From Devosia faecipullorum (lineage in GTDB: Bacteria > Pseudomonadota > Alphaproteobacteria > Rhizobiales > Devosiaceae): a DNA stretch of 64,000 bases. The notes under the pieces are model-generated. The model did not search any database. It saw only the letters and a list, made by a program, of their open reading frames with translations, and had not been told where the DNA came from. The stretch spans positions 98,449-162,448 of the forward strand of contig NZ_JACDXV010000007.1 of assembly GCF_015158295.1 (NCBI RefSeq), written 5' to 3'. A program made the translations under genes and the position numbers. This document shows, one piece after another, positions 25,390 through 33,300 of this stretch; the stretch's first letter is position 1, and each line of letters begins with the position of its first letter.

Positions 25390-27336
25390 ATGACACAAAG
25401 TGCAGCATTGCCGATCGACCGCGAACCATCCCAGGTACGTGCGGCACTAGCAGATGCAGACGTTTCCGTTTTGCTGATGGTACTGGTGCAGTTGACCGGC
25501 GACATGGACCTGCTGGATCGCTACGCGCCCTTGTTGGGTCGTCCCGGCGAGTTCACCCACTCCATTCCGCAGCCTATGCTGGATGAACTTCTGGACCGAC
25601 TGGCAGAACGTCTAACGGATGCAACGCCAGCGCCGCATGAGATTGATCCGGAAGTGCTGCGTCGGATGATGTCAGCCTTTGTTGGCGAAGACATCTCCGA
25701 TCTTCATCTCACCATGCTGCTTGAAGACCTGGGCTTCCGCAAATCGGAGCCACCGCTCGCGCCTGCCAGCTCCGACCAGGGGAAAAAAGCGGCTGATTTC
25801 AAGGTGCTGGTCATCGGCGCCGGGGCCTCGGGCATTTGCGCGGGCATCGGCCTCAAAGAGGCGGGGATCGACTTCCAGATCATCGAGCGAAATGACGATG
25901 TCGGCGGTGTCTGGCACGAGAACACCTATCCCGGATGTGGGGTCGACAGCGCGAACCATCTCTACTGCTATTCGTTCGAACTCAACCACAACTGGTCGCG
26001 CTACTACGTCAAGCAGGCCGAACTTCGCGACTATCTCCACGACTGTGCGGTCAAGTACGGGGTGATGCCGTATGTCCGACTGCGCGAGGAAGTCACATCA
26101 CTACGCTATGACGAAAAGACTGCCCGTTGGCACGTCACCATCCGCGTGGCCAATGGCGCCGAGCGCACAGTTGTCGTCAACGCTGTGATCAGTTCGGTCG
26201 GGCAGTTGAACCAACCGGCGTTTCCACGCCTGAAGGGCATCGACAGTTTTGCCGGCGTCAGCATGCACACTGCCCGGTGGCGCCATGATGTCGACCTCAA
26301 GGGCAAGTCGGTCGCGATGATCGGCACTGGCGCAAGCGGCATGCAGGTCGGACCCGCGATTGCCGACGAGGTGGAACGCCTCACCATTTTCCAGCGCTCG
26401 GCGCCCTGGGTTTTGCCGCGGCACAATTACCACAACACTGTCACTGATAGCGTCAAATGGGTCCTCGCTCATGTGCCTCACTATGCGCGCTGGTACAGGT
26501 TTCTCCTGTTCTGGGCGTATGGGGATGGCGTTTACCCGCTGCTCAAGATCGACCGCTCATGGAAGTCTGCTGGCTCCATCTCCGAGCGAAACGCCGAGAC
26601 CCGCAAGCTCTGGCTGAAATATGTCGAAGCGGAAATGGGTGACCTGCCGGAACTCTATGCAAAGGTCGTTCCCGACTATCCGCCTTATGGCAAGCGGTCG
26701 CTTCGCGACAATGACTGGTACCAGACCCTGCGCCGCGAGGACGTTGAGCTGGTCAACAAGTCCATCACCGAGATCGTTCCCGACGGGATCATCGACAGCG
26801 ACGGTCGCCACTACCCCACGGACGTCATCGTCTATGCAACGGGGTTTGAGGCCAGCCGCATGCTCTACCCCATGGACATCGTCGGGGTTGGGGGGCGGAA
26901 GATCCGGGACCTCTGGGGGGACGATAATCCGCGCGCCTATCTCGGCATTACGGTCCCAGCCTTCCCCAACCTCTTTCTCACCTATGGGCCCAATACCAAT
27001 TTGGCTCATGGCGGGAGCATCATCTTCCACGCCGAGTGTCAGGTTCACTACATCCTGTCGTGCCTGGCGGCGCTATCGGATGCTGGTGCCGATGCCATGG
27101 ATTGCACACAAGATGCGCACGACGCCTACAACGCCAAGGCCGATGAAACCCTGGCGGAAATGGTGTGGTCCTTTGAAGGCGTGACGAACTGGTACAAGAA
27201 TTCGACAGGTCGAGTGACGACCAACTCGCCGTGGTCTCTGGTCGACTACTGGCACATGACTCGCCAGCCAGATCGAGCGGCCTACACATTCATTCGGGCA
27301 GGCGAAACATCTGAAACGGAGCGCAAAAGTGCATAA
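25390..27336 (+). CDS. Flavin-dependent monooxygenase, Baeyer-Villiger type with N-terminal extension
   Basis: A 648-residue protein. Residues 1-135 form an all-helical extension as in 4-hydroxyacetophenone monooxygenase. Then come the FAD site VLVIGAGASGICAGIGLKEAG, the substrate/FAD segment VGGVWHENTYPGCGVDSANHLYCYSF, the NADPH site VAMIGTGASGMQV, and ATGF late. The fingerprint FxGxxxHxxxW(P/D) appears as FAGVSMHTARWR, with Arg in the last place. It would insert oxygen next to a ketone, giving an ester or lactone. The lipocalin-like gene overlaps its 3' end by 8 bases. The ATG at 25390 follows AGGGATT; the palindrome at 25298 lies 75 bases upstream. Confidence 0.9.
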   Translation: MTQSAALPIDREPSQVRAALADADVSVLLMVLVQLTGDMDLLDRYAPLLGRPGEFTHSIPQPMLDELLDRLAERLTDATPAPHEIDPEVLRRMMSAFVGEDISDLHLTMLLEDLGFRKSEPPLAPASSDQGKKAADFKVLVIGAGASGICAGIGLKEAGIDFQIIERNDDVGGVWHENTYPGCGVDSANHLYCYSFELNHNWSRYYVKQAELRDYLHDCAVKYGVMPYVRLREEVTSLRYDEKTARWHVTIRVANGAERTVVVNAVISSVGQLNQPAFPRLKGIDSFAGVSMHTARWRHDVDLKGKSVAMIGTGASGMQVGPAIADEVERLTIFQRSAPWVLPRHNYHNTVTDSVKWVLAHVPHYARWYRFLLFWAYGDGVYPLLKIDRSWKSAGSISERNAETRKLWLKYVEAEMGDLPELYAKVVPDYPPYGKRSLRDNDWYQTLRREDVELVNKSITEIVPDGIIDSDGRHYPTDVIVYATGFEASRMLYPMDIVGVGGRKIRDLWGDDNPRAYLGITVPAFPNLFLTYGPNTNLAHGGSIIFHAECQVHYILSCLAALSDAGADAMDCTQDAHDAYNAKADETLAEMVWSFEGVTNWYKNSTGRVTTNSPWSLVDYWHMTRQPDRAAYTFIRAGETSETERKSA

Positions 27337-27724
27337 TCTTATTGGCGTCTGGCGCCTCGTCGACATCACCAACAAGGACAAGGACGGCAATATCCTGCCG
27401 CCATCCTACGGTCCGCTCAAGATGGGGCTTATCACCTTCACCGAGCACAATCGCATGATGGTGGTGATCTGCGACGGACGCGAGCACCTTCCAGAGGGCA
27501 TGACCCAGCGCGAATATACTTCCTACGCGGGCACCTACCGGTTTGACGGCACGACCCTGGTGACGGCAGTTGATTGCTCGACATTGACCAATCCGCCACG
27601 CGTCGGGACCGATCAGGTTCGCCCGGCGCGCTTCGACGGCAACCGCGTCATTCTGACGGCGCCGCCGGTCGAGATCGATGGCATCATCCAATATCGCGAT
27701 CTCACCTGGGAGAAGATCGCCTGA
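27329..27724 (+). CDS. Lipocalin-like domain protein
   Basis: A 131-residue protein beginning at a GTG that overlaps the monooxygenase stop by 8 bases. LIGVWRLVDITNKDKDGNILPPSYGP, GLITFTEHNRMMVVICDGR and YTSYAGTYRFDGTTLVTAVDCST match the Lipocalin_5 family (small beta-barrels without a signal peptide, often beside redox enzymes of catabolic clusters). It could bind the oxygenase substrate or product; no catalytic residues are evident. Confidence 0.78.
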   Translation: MHNLIGVWRLVDITNKDKDGNILPPSYGPLKMGLITFTEHNRMMVVICDGREHLPEGMTQREYTSYAGTYRFDGTTLVTAVDCSTLTNPPRVGTDQVRPARFDGNRVILTAPPVEIDGIIQYRDLTWEKIA

Positions 27725-27793
27725 CGGGGTGAGTTTTGCTTGCCGAGCGGGCCAGCTGAAGCCATCGTGTTTGTGATTTTTGGGAGGAAAATC

Positions 27794-28606
27794 ATGACAT
27801 CCTACGAACCGGTTACGTCCGTAATGCGCTCACTGGAGCTGTTGGCGATTTTGAATCGCCAGCGCGTTTCCACCATCGAGCACATGCACCGGCTGACTGG
27901 CCTGCCCAAACCAACCATCGTTCGGCTTCTTGAGACCATGATGGCCGCCGGCTATGTCGCGCGGGACACACGTGGCAAGGGCTATCAGGTCACCTCGCAA
28001 GTTGGGGAGCTGAGCTGCGGGTTTCATGGAGCTCCGCAGGTCGTGGAGGCTGGCCGCCCTTGGGCGCTGGAACTGACACGCATGTTCAGCTGGCCGGCAG
28101 CCATCGCCGTCCTTGATCGGAACGCGATGCTGGTCTGCTACACGACGAGCGGTGACAGCCCGATCGCGCCCTATCATGGGCTGATCTATACGCGACTTGG
28201 GCTCATCACGAAGGCGCTTGGCAGAGCCTATCTGGCATTCTGTCCTCCCGAAGAACGGCGCCTGATCTATAGACTTCTGGCGACCGAACAACATCCCGAC
28301 GAGGAACTGATGACCGCCCCGGAGGCAGTAGATCGGATGATCGCGATGACGCGCCGCCAGGACTTTGCCGAGAGGCAACGCGCGGTCAAACCTGAGGCCT
28401 CATCGAGCGTCGCCGTGCCAATCTATCAACACGGCTCCGACCGTGTGCTTGGCACTATCGGCCTAACCTACTACGCGAGCGCCGTGAAGCGTGCGGACAT
28501 TCTCGATCGCTACGTACCGCAACTCAAAATCGCGGCCTCCGGGATCAGCGAAAACGTCTCACGCATGCAAGCGGCCATGGATGTCGAAACGGAGCTCGTG
28601 CACTAG
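27794..28606 (+). CDS. IclR family transcriptional regulator
   Basis: A 270-residue protein. A winged helix-turn-helix at the N-terminus (SVMRSLELLAILNRQRVSTIEHMHRLTGLPKPTIVRLLETMMAAGYVAR) is followed by an IclR effector domain (WPAAIAVLDRNAMLVCYTTSGDSP, LGLITKALGRAYLAFCPPEERR, SSSVAVPIYQHGSDRVLGTIGLTYY). IclR proteins control aromatic and short-chain acid catabolism and bind palindromic operators, so it is the natural candidate for the TTTCAC-N3-GTGAAA sites nearby. The ATG at 27794 follows GGGAGGAAA. There is no such site in the 70 bases before its own start. Confidence 0.9.
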   Translation: MTSYEPVTSVMRSLELLAILNRQRVSTIEHMHRLTGLPKPTIVRLLETMMAAGYVARDTRGKGYQVTSQVGELSCGFHGAPQVVEAGRPWALELTRMFSWPAAIAVLDRNAMLVCYTTSGDSPIAPYHGLIYTRLGLITKALGRAYLAFCPPEERRLIYRLLATEQHPDEELMTAPEAVDRMIAMTRRQDFAERQRAVKPEASSSVAVPIYQHGSDRVLGTIGLTYYASAVKRADILDRYVPQLKIAASGISENVSRMQAAMDVETELVH

Positions 28607-28633
28607 CGCCGGCTCGCCAAACCCGGACAACCA

Positions 28634-29288
28634 ATGAGCAACTTCGCCCTCAACGACCCGACACTTTTGACCAGCAAGGCATATTTTGCCGGCGCCTGGC
28701 AAACGATGCCCAAGGGCCAGACGATAGCCGTCACCAATCCATTTGACAGTGGACTTGTCGGCACAGTGCCTGCCCTTTGCGTGGATGAGGCACGAGCGGC
28801 CATTGGCGCGGCGGCAGCGGCCCAGCCCGCATGGGCGCAAAAGACGGCCAAGGAGCGGGCTCAGACCCTCCGCCGCTGGCACGAACTGATCATCGAAAAC
28901 CCAGAGAACCTCGCGCTGATCCTGACCCGCGAACATGGAAAGCCGTACGGGCCGGCGGACCTCCCGGCGTTTTTTCTGTCATCCCCGGCCCCTCCCGGCC
29001 GATCGGAGAAAAATTCTGTCGCAATCCCAAGGTCGCCAAAACTACCTTCACTGGATCGACCAAAGTCGGTCGCCGGCCGATACGCAACGGGGCCGACACG
29101 ATCATGCGACTGTCGCTCGAACTCGGCGGCAGGCCCTGGAAGTCGGGGTGGTGGGCGTCAATCGCGGAGCACTTGCCAACGACATGGCGCCCCTTGGTGG
29201 GGTCACGCAGTCGGGTCTCGACCGCGAAGGTTCCAAATACGGCATCGATGAATATCTCGACTTGAAATATGTCTGCCTCGGCGGACGG
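28634..29288 (+). pseudogene. Aldehyde dehydrogenase, heavily deleted
   Basis: Three pieces of one ALDH lie in three frames. Residues 1 to about 105 are intact (AYFAGAWQTMPKGQTIAVTNP to [10 protein letters not shown]). A jump leads to [29 protein letters not shown] and LSLELGG. A second jump leads to [20 protein letters not shown] and the C-terminus [26 protein letters not shown]. The catalytic cysteine segment, the second half of the cofactor domain and most of the catalytic domain are gone. The pieces follow the intact gene at 44872-46356 throughout, so this is the decayed succinate-semialdehyde-dehydrogenase-like copy of the first cluster. Confidence 0.85.
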
Positions 29289-29307
29289 CACCCCCTGGGA
29301 GACGGGC

Positions 29308-30288
29308 ATGAATTATAGACGCCTCGGCCATACCGGCCTGGAAATCTCACCAATATGCGTTGGTTGCATGAGCTTTGGCGTTGCGACCGAAGGCGACCAC
29401 AGCTGGACCTTAGGCGAAGAGGAGAGCCGCTCGATCATTCGTCGCGCACTCGATGCAGGGCTAAATTTCTTCGACACTGCCAACGTCTATTCGGCAGGAA
29501 CGAGCGAGGAGATTGTTGGCCGCGCCCTCAAGGACCTCACCCGACGGGAAGACGTTGTTATCGCGACGAAAGTTCATGGCCGGATGCGTCCCGGTCCGAA
29601 TGGAGCGGGCCTGTCTCGTCGCCACATCATGGAGCAGATCGACGCCAGCCTCAGACGCCTGGGAACCGACTACATCGATCTCTACCAGGTGCATCGCTGG
29701 GACCCGAATACCCCCGTCGAGGAAACCCTCGAAGCCTTGGACGACGTGGTCCGCGCCGGAAAGGCGCGATATATCGGCGCTTCATCCATGTACGCCTGGC
29801 AGTTCTCCAAGGCATTGAATCTGCAGGAAAGGCATGGTTGGGCGCGCTATGTGACCATGCAGAACCATCTCAACCTTCTCTATCGCGAAGAGGAGCGGGA
29901 GATGATTCCCCTCTGCATCGACCAAAATATCGGCCTCCTTCCCTGGAGTCCGATGGCACGCGGCAGGCTGGCCCGCCCTGCGGGCGAGCAGACCAGCCGT
30001 GATCAGACCGACCGGGTCACAGCCCGGATGTATGGCGAAAATGATGCTGCTGACGTCGCAATCATCGACGCGGTTGGCCGGGTAGCTGAGCGGCACGGAG
30101 CGGCACGCAGCCAGATTGCCCTCGCCTGGGTGCGACAGAAACAACCCGTCAGCGCCCCGATCTTTGGCGCTACCTCGGTGGCACAACTTGAATTCGCGTT
30201 GGCCTCACTGAAGGTCACCCTCTCTCCCGAAGACATCGCTGAACTCGAGGCGCCTTACCAACCGCGACCCGTCGCCGGTCACGGCTGA
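29308..30288 (+). CDS. Aldo/keto reductase
   Basis: A 326-residue TIM-barrel oxidoreductase of the AKR family: [24 protein letters not shown] at the start, the catalytic D in [21 protein letters not shown] (D, Y), K in IATKVHGR, H in LYQVHRWDP and the NADPH site [14 protein letters not shown]. It would reduce a carbonyl of a pathway intermediate or sugar. The start at 29308 follows GGAGACGGGC. The gene begins just after the end of the ALDH remnant and may originally have been co-transcribed with it. Confidence 0.9.
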   Translation: MNYRRLGHTGLEISPICVGCMSFGVATEGDHSWTLGEEESRSIIRRALDAGLNFFDTANVYSAGTSEEIVGRALKDLTRREDVVIATKVHGRMRPGPNGAGLSRRHIMEQIDASLRRLGTDYIDLYQVHRWDPNTPVEETLEALDDVVRAGKARYIGASSMYAWQFSKALNLQERHGWARYVTMQNHLNLLYREEEREMIPLCIDQNIGLLPWSPMARGRLARPAGEQTSRDQTDRVTARMYGENDAADVAIIDAVGRVAERHGAARSQIALAWVRQKQPVSAPIFGATSVAQLEFALASLKVTLSPEDIAELEAPYQPRPVAGHG

Positions 30289-30348
30289 TCTCGCCCGACC
30301 TTGCGGCGCCGATCTCTCCAAACTGCTCGCCGCTCCGTCGCGGTAGCC

Positions 30349-30736
30349 TGCCCTTGCCGACAAGGCGGCATGGCGCGATCCGGCAATGGTCACCGTCTTC
30401 CGGGAGGTCCTGCAGGACGGCGACCCGACCACGTGCGATCGGGATCCACCAACCTATCGCAGCCCGAATGGCATGCTCGAGAACCTCTATCTAATGGGCA
30501 CAACTGGTCAAAAACTCTTTCACGCCCGCCAGATCACCCGCCCGGTCTTCATCGCGAACCCGAAATATGACGGCCGCTGCCGCGACACCGACATGGACGT
30601 CTTCTGCCATGACCTCTATCGCACATCGGATGTAACCCACGGGCAGGCAAAGAATTCCACACACTATCTGTTGCTGGACAGGCCCGAGCGCGGTCGAGCC
30701 GAATTCCCGACGCGCCTCGATGAATCCTTGAATTGA
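30349..30736 (+). pseudogene. Alpha/beta-hydrolase C-terminal remnant
   Basis: An open frame of about 128 codons with no start of its own reads PALADKAAWRDPAMVTVFREVLQ, then ITRPVFIANPKYDGRCRDTDMDVF and STHYLLLDRPERGRAEF. The I-PV-I-xx-KYD and NSTHYLLLDRPE segments look like the acid (D) and histidine regions of an alpha/beta-hydrolase. The lid and nucleophile part, which should lie about 150 residues upstream, are not present; the frame is closed by TAG at about 30346. I treat it as a decayed esterase, not a working gene. Confidence 0.5.
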
Positions 30737-30751
30737 TTTCACGCACCGAAA
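30737..30751. promoter_or_regulatory. Candidate operator TTTCAC-GCA-CCGAAA
   Basis: Fourth member of the TTTC-N7-GAAA site group, one base from the consensus in the right arm. It lies 74 bases before DUF6282 copy C and overlaps the end of the hydrolase remnant. Confidence 0.42.
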
Positions 30752-30824
30752 CACAGGCGTCGGCATGGTGCGGCCCCCACGTGATCAATGTCATACTAGA
30801 GGTGTATTGACGGAACCTCTCAGC

Positions 30825-31727
30825 ATGACCTTCGACCTCTCGAACAACGCGCTCATTCCTCTGGTCGCGGGCTCCATCGATCTGCACGGCCGGAGCGTTG
30901 CTCCCAAGGGGAACTCGAAAGATCTTCTCGACATTGCGCGTGACGCCTCGGAAGCTGGCCTTGCAGCCATCACCTTCATGGATCCGCACTTCTCGCCGAC
31001 GCCACTCGTGGAGACGCTCAAGCGACATGAATGTGCCGACACTAAAACGCGCCTGCTGTCGGGCATCGAGCTCAATATTTGCGTTGGTGGGCTAAACGTC
31101 TACGCCGCGGAGCACGAACTCATGATTGGTGGGCGCATCGTGAGCATGCCCACGACGTCTGCCGCCAACTATTTCCGCCAGATCGGGCGCAGATCGCTCG
31201 ACCGTCAGAATGCAGTGCGGCACCCGGCCCTCGAAGTACTCGACCCATTCGGCGAACCACTCGATGCGGTAAAGGAAATTCTCGACATCATCGCCGCGCA
31301 CGACGCGGTGCTTGCGACCGGCTTTCTCCACACAAGCGAGATTGGCCCCCTGCTCCATGCAGCGAGCCAGCGCGGCGTCAGTCGCATGCTGATCACGCAT
31401 TCGGGCATAGACGTCGGCATGAGCATGTCGGACATGCGTGACTTTGCGGCCCTGGGCGCCTTTGTCGAGCACTGCCCCGATGCCGGCATCGACTGCTTGG
31501 GTGACTACGCTCCGTTCGAGCATTCGCGCGCCTTCATCTCGGCAATCAGTATCGATCGGACCATTCTGGTCCCAAGGCAGAGCCGGACTGATGAGGACGG
31601 TATCTTTGGCCGGATGGCCACGACCATTCGATGCGGGTTGGACCTCGGTTACAGCCCAGAGGAAATTCGACAGATGGTGTCTACCAATGCCGGTCGGCTA
31701 TTGGGCTTGCCGACGAGAGACAGGTGA
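30825..31727 (+). CDS. DUF6282-related protein with a degenerate metal site (copy C)
   Basis: A 300-residue relative of copies A and B. The barrel order is kept: ITFMDPHFSPTPLVETL, LLSGIELNICVGGLNVYAAEHELMIGGRIVSMPTTSAANYF, LDPFGEPLDAVKEILDIIAAHDAVLATGFLHTSE. The metal motif D-L-H-C-H-S has become D19-L-H21-G-R23-S (second His to Arg). KDHFY has become MDPHFS, NHPTY has become THSGID, and the GSDLG aspartate segment has become VPRQS. It is therefore either catalytically dead, perhaps a partner subunit, or altered in chemistry. The start at 30825 lies 2-3 genes downstream of a candidate operator; the next gene begins 2 bases after its stop. Confidence 0.78.
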   Translation: MTFDLSNNALIPLVAGSIDLHGRSVAPKGNSKDLLDIARDASEAGLAAITFMDPHFSPTPLVETLKRHECADTKTRLLSGIELNICVGGLNVYAAEHELMIGGRIVSMPTTSAANYFRQIGRRSLDRQNAVRHPALEVLDPFGEPLDAVKEILDIIAAHDAVLATGFLHTSEIGPLLHAASQRGVSRMLITHSGIDVGMSMSDMRDFAALGAFVEHCPDAGIDCLGDYAPFEHSRAFISAISIDRTILVPRQSRTDEDGIFGRMATTIRCGLDLGYSPEEIRQMVSTNAGRLLGLPTRDR

Positions 31728-31729
31728 CA

Positions 31730-32536
31730 ATGACCATATACGACGCGCCACTGGTGGATTCTCACTTTCACCTCTACACGACCGACATGCCGTTGGCGAA
31801 ATCCGCCTGGCATCATCCCGATCACGACGCCTCCATCGAACAATGCCTCGCCACGTTCGATGCGCACGGGGTAAGCTTTGGCGTTGTCTCCGCGGCCAGC
31901 CTCTATGGTACCTACAATGATTATGTCCGAAAGGCTATCAAGGCGAACAAGCGCCTGCGGGGCACCGCGATGGTCGATACCGCCTGGGACATCTACCAGC
32001 TCGAAAGCCTGCGCGCTGACGGCTTTGTCGGCTTGCGTTTCCTGTGGCGGCCCTTGGAAGCAATTCCGGACCTTGCCTCGGAGGAATATCGCCGCCTGCT
32101 GCGTCGCTGTGCGGATCTGGGATGGCATATCCACCTGACAGATCGGCCGAATCGGATAGACGCGACAATCCGGGCTATCGAGGCGGCAGGCGTTCGCGTC
32201 GTGCTCGACCACATCGGGCTCATCGACACCGAGGCCGGCATCGACGACCCTGCATTCCGCGCAATCCTGGATGCGATTGATCGGGGACGTACTTGGGTAA
32301 AGCTGTCGGCAGGCTTCCGGTTCAAGCAGCCTGGGCTGGCGGACCGATGTGCGTCAGCCCTCGTTTCCGCTGGCGGTTGGGAGCGTCTCGTTTGGGCCAG
32401 CGACTGGCCTTTTGCAGGCTTTGAAGGCACCGTCACCTATGCAGACACGATTTCGGCACTGAAGCGTTGGGTTCCGGACAGCAATATGCGCCACGCTATC
32501 GGCGGCCGAACGCCGCTCAAGCTCTACTTCGCGTAG
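31730..32536 (+). CDS. Amidohydrolase family 2 protein
   Basis: A 268-residue TIM-barrel metal hydrolase/decarboxylase (Amidohydro_2). Residues LVDSHFHLYTT hold the D-x-H-F-H metal motif, HIHLTD and LDHIGLID the strand 5/6 histidines, and VWASDWPFAGFEG the strand 8 aspartate; all are intact. Families of this kind include lactonases (PDC hydrolase LigI), 2-pyrone hydrolases and gamma-resorcylate decarboxylase-like enzymes. It starts 2 bases after DUF6282 copy C, so the two are translationally coupled and probably act together. It ends at a strong terminator. Confidence 0.88.
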   Translation: MTIYDAPLVDSHFHLYTTDMPLAKSAWHHPDHDASIEQCLATFDAHGVSFGVVSAASLYGTYNDYVRKAIKANKRLRGTAMVDTAWDIYQLESLRADGFVGLRFLWRPLEAIPDLASEEYRRLLRRCADLGWHIHLTDRPNRIDATIRAIEAAGVRVVLDHIGLIDTEAGIDDPAFRAILDAIDRGRTWVKLSAGFRFKQPGLADRCASALVSAGGWERLVWASDWPFAGFEGTVTYADTISALKRWVPDSNMRHAIGGRTPLKLYFA

Positions 32537-32561
32537 GCACACTGAACCCTGGCCAAACAAA

Positions 32562-32592
32562 GGGGCCGGCTCAAAAGCCGGCCCCTTCTCTT
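32562..32592 (+). terminator. Terminator after the amidohydrolase gene
   Basis: GGGGCCGGC-TCAAAA-GCCGGCCCC followed by TTCTCTTT. It ends the plus-strand run that begins at DUF6282 copy C. Confidence 0.85.
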
Positions 32593-32705
32593 TAAACCGC
32601 TTCGGTGAAGACCTCGTCATGCCGCCCAACCTCATGCAGCAGCCGCCTGGCGTTGGCCGCTTCGACACCTCCGTCAGCCCCCGGAATAAAGGCCCTCTTG
32701 TTCAT
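32592..32705 (-). CDS. Possible 37-residue ORF or gene remnant
   Basis: MNKRAFIPGADGGVEAANAR and a further 17 residues (ending DEVFTEAV) are open on the minus strand, with AGGTGG about 8 bases before the ATG. Composition is coding-like, but there is no homologue I recognise and it runs into the terminator palindrome. It may equally be the C-terminal scrap of a lost gene. The rest of the gap 32537-32797 shows nothing else. Confidence 0.22.
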   Translation of the reverse strand: MNKRAFIPGADGGVEAANARRLLHEVGRHDEVFTEAV

Positions 32706-32797
32706 TCTTTATCCACCTATGGGTGCACTGGGGACACCGTGGGCAAAGGGTCTGGCCGAGGAATGGCGGAATGCGTTTCGTCTGGCGGAGTGAGCTG

Positions 32798-33283
32798 TCA
32801 GGAAGCCGGCTTGCTGGCGAGCCGGCGCGCCATTTCTTTCGTGGAAAGAGCCGTTGTTTCGCCGCCACGGAAGAGGGTTTGCCAGCGGCGCTCCTCACAA
32901 AGCCACTCGCCGTCCTCCTGTCGCAGGAAAAGGTCATGCACAAGCGAAATGGCCACCGGCGCCGCTGATGGCTGTGGCGCTTCTCCGTCGCTTGCAAAGA
33001 GCGTGCAGATCCAATTCACTTCAGCCCGTCCCCCCTCGAGATGAAGAAGGTGGAAGTTGTTGACGAGGTGGACATTGACCCGCGCCCCCCTGCTCTTGCG
33101 CCAAGAGTAGAACTCGCGGATCTGGTCGCGCCCTTCGTATCTGGCATTCGGGCTCACGAAGACGGCCATTTGTGTGTAGTGCTCCTCCGCGCGCTCGCCC
33201 CAGCGGAAGTCCACCTCGTGCCAATAGGCGATGACCTTCTCTTCGAGGTATCTCGAAAGAGCACTGCGTTCGGAAACATCCAT
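32798..33283 (-). CDS. SnoaL-like / nuclear-transport-factor-2 fold protein
   Basis: A 161-residue protein with the alpha+beta barrel pattern of SnoaL-like enzymes: an N-terminal helix ending VIAYWHEVDFRWGERAEEHYTQMAVFVSPNARYEGRDQIREFYSWRKSRG, then strands VNVHLVNNFHLLHLEGGRAEVNWICTLFASDG and ISLVHDLFLRQEDGEWLCEERRWQTLFRG. This fold serves as hydratase, isomerase, or the small subunit of ring-hydroxylating oxygenases. The longer tail (TALSTKEMARRLASKPAS) is typical of single-gene versions. It follows the broken isomerase gene on the same strand (17 bases apart). Confidence 0.75.
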   Translation of the reverse strand: MDVSERSALSRYLEEKVIAYWHEVDFRWGERAEEHYTQMAVFVSPNARYEGRDQIREFYSWRKSRGARVNVHLVNNFHLLHLEGGRAEVNWICTLFASDGEAPQPSAAPVAISLVHDLFLRQEDGEWLCEERRWQTLFRGGETTALSTKEMARRLASKPAS

Positions 33284-33300
33284 ATCTGCTACTACCTGAA

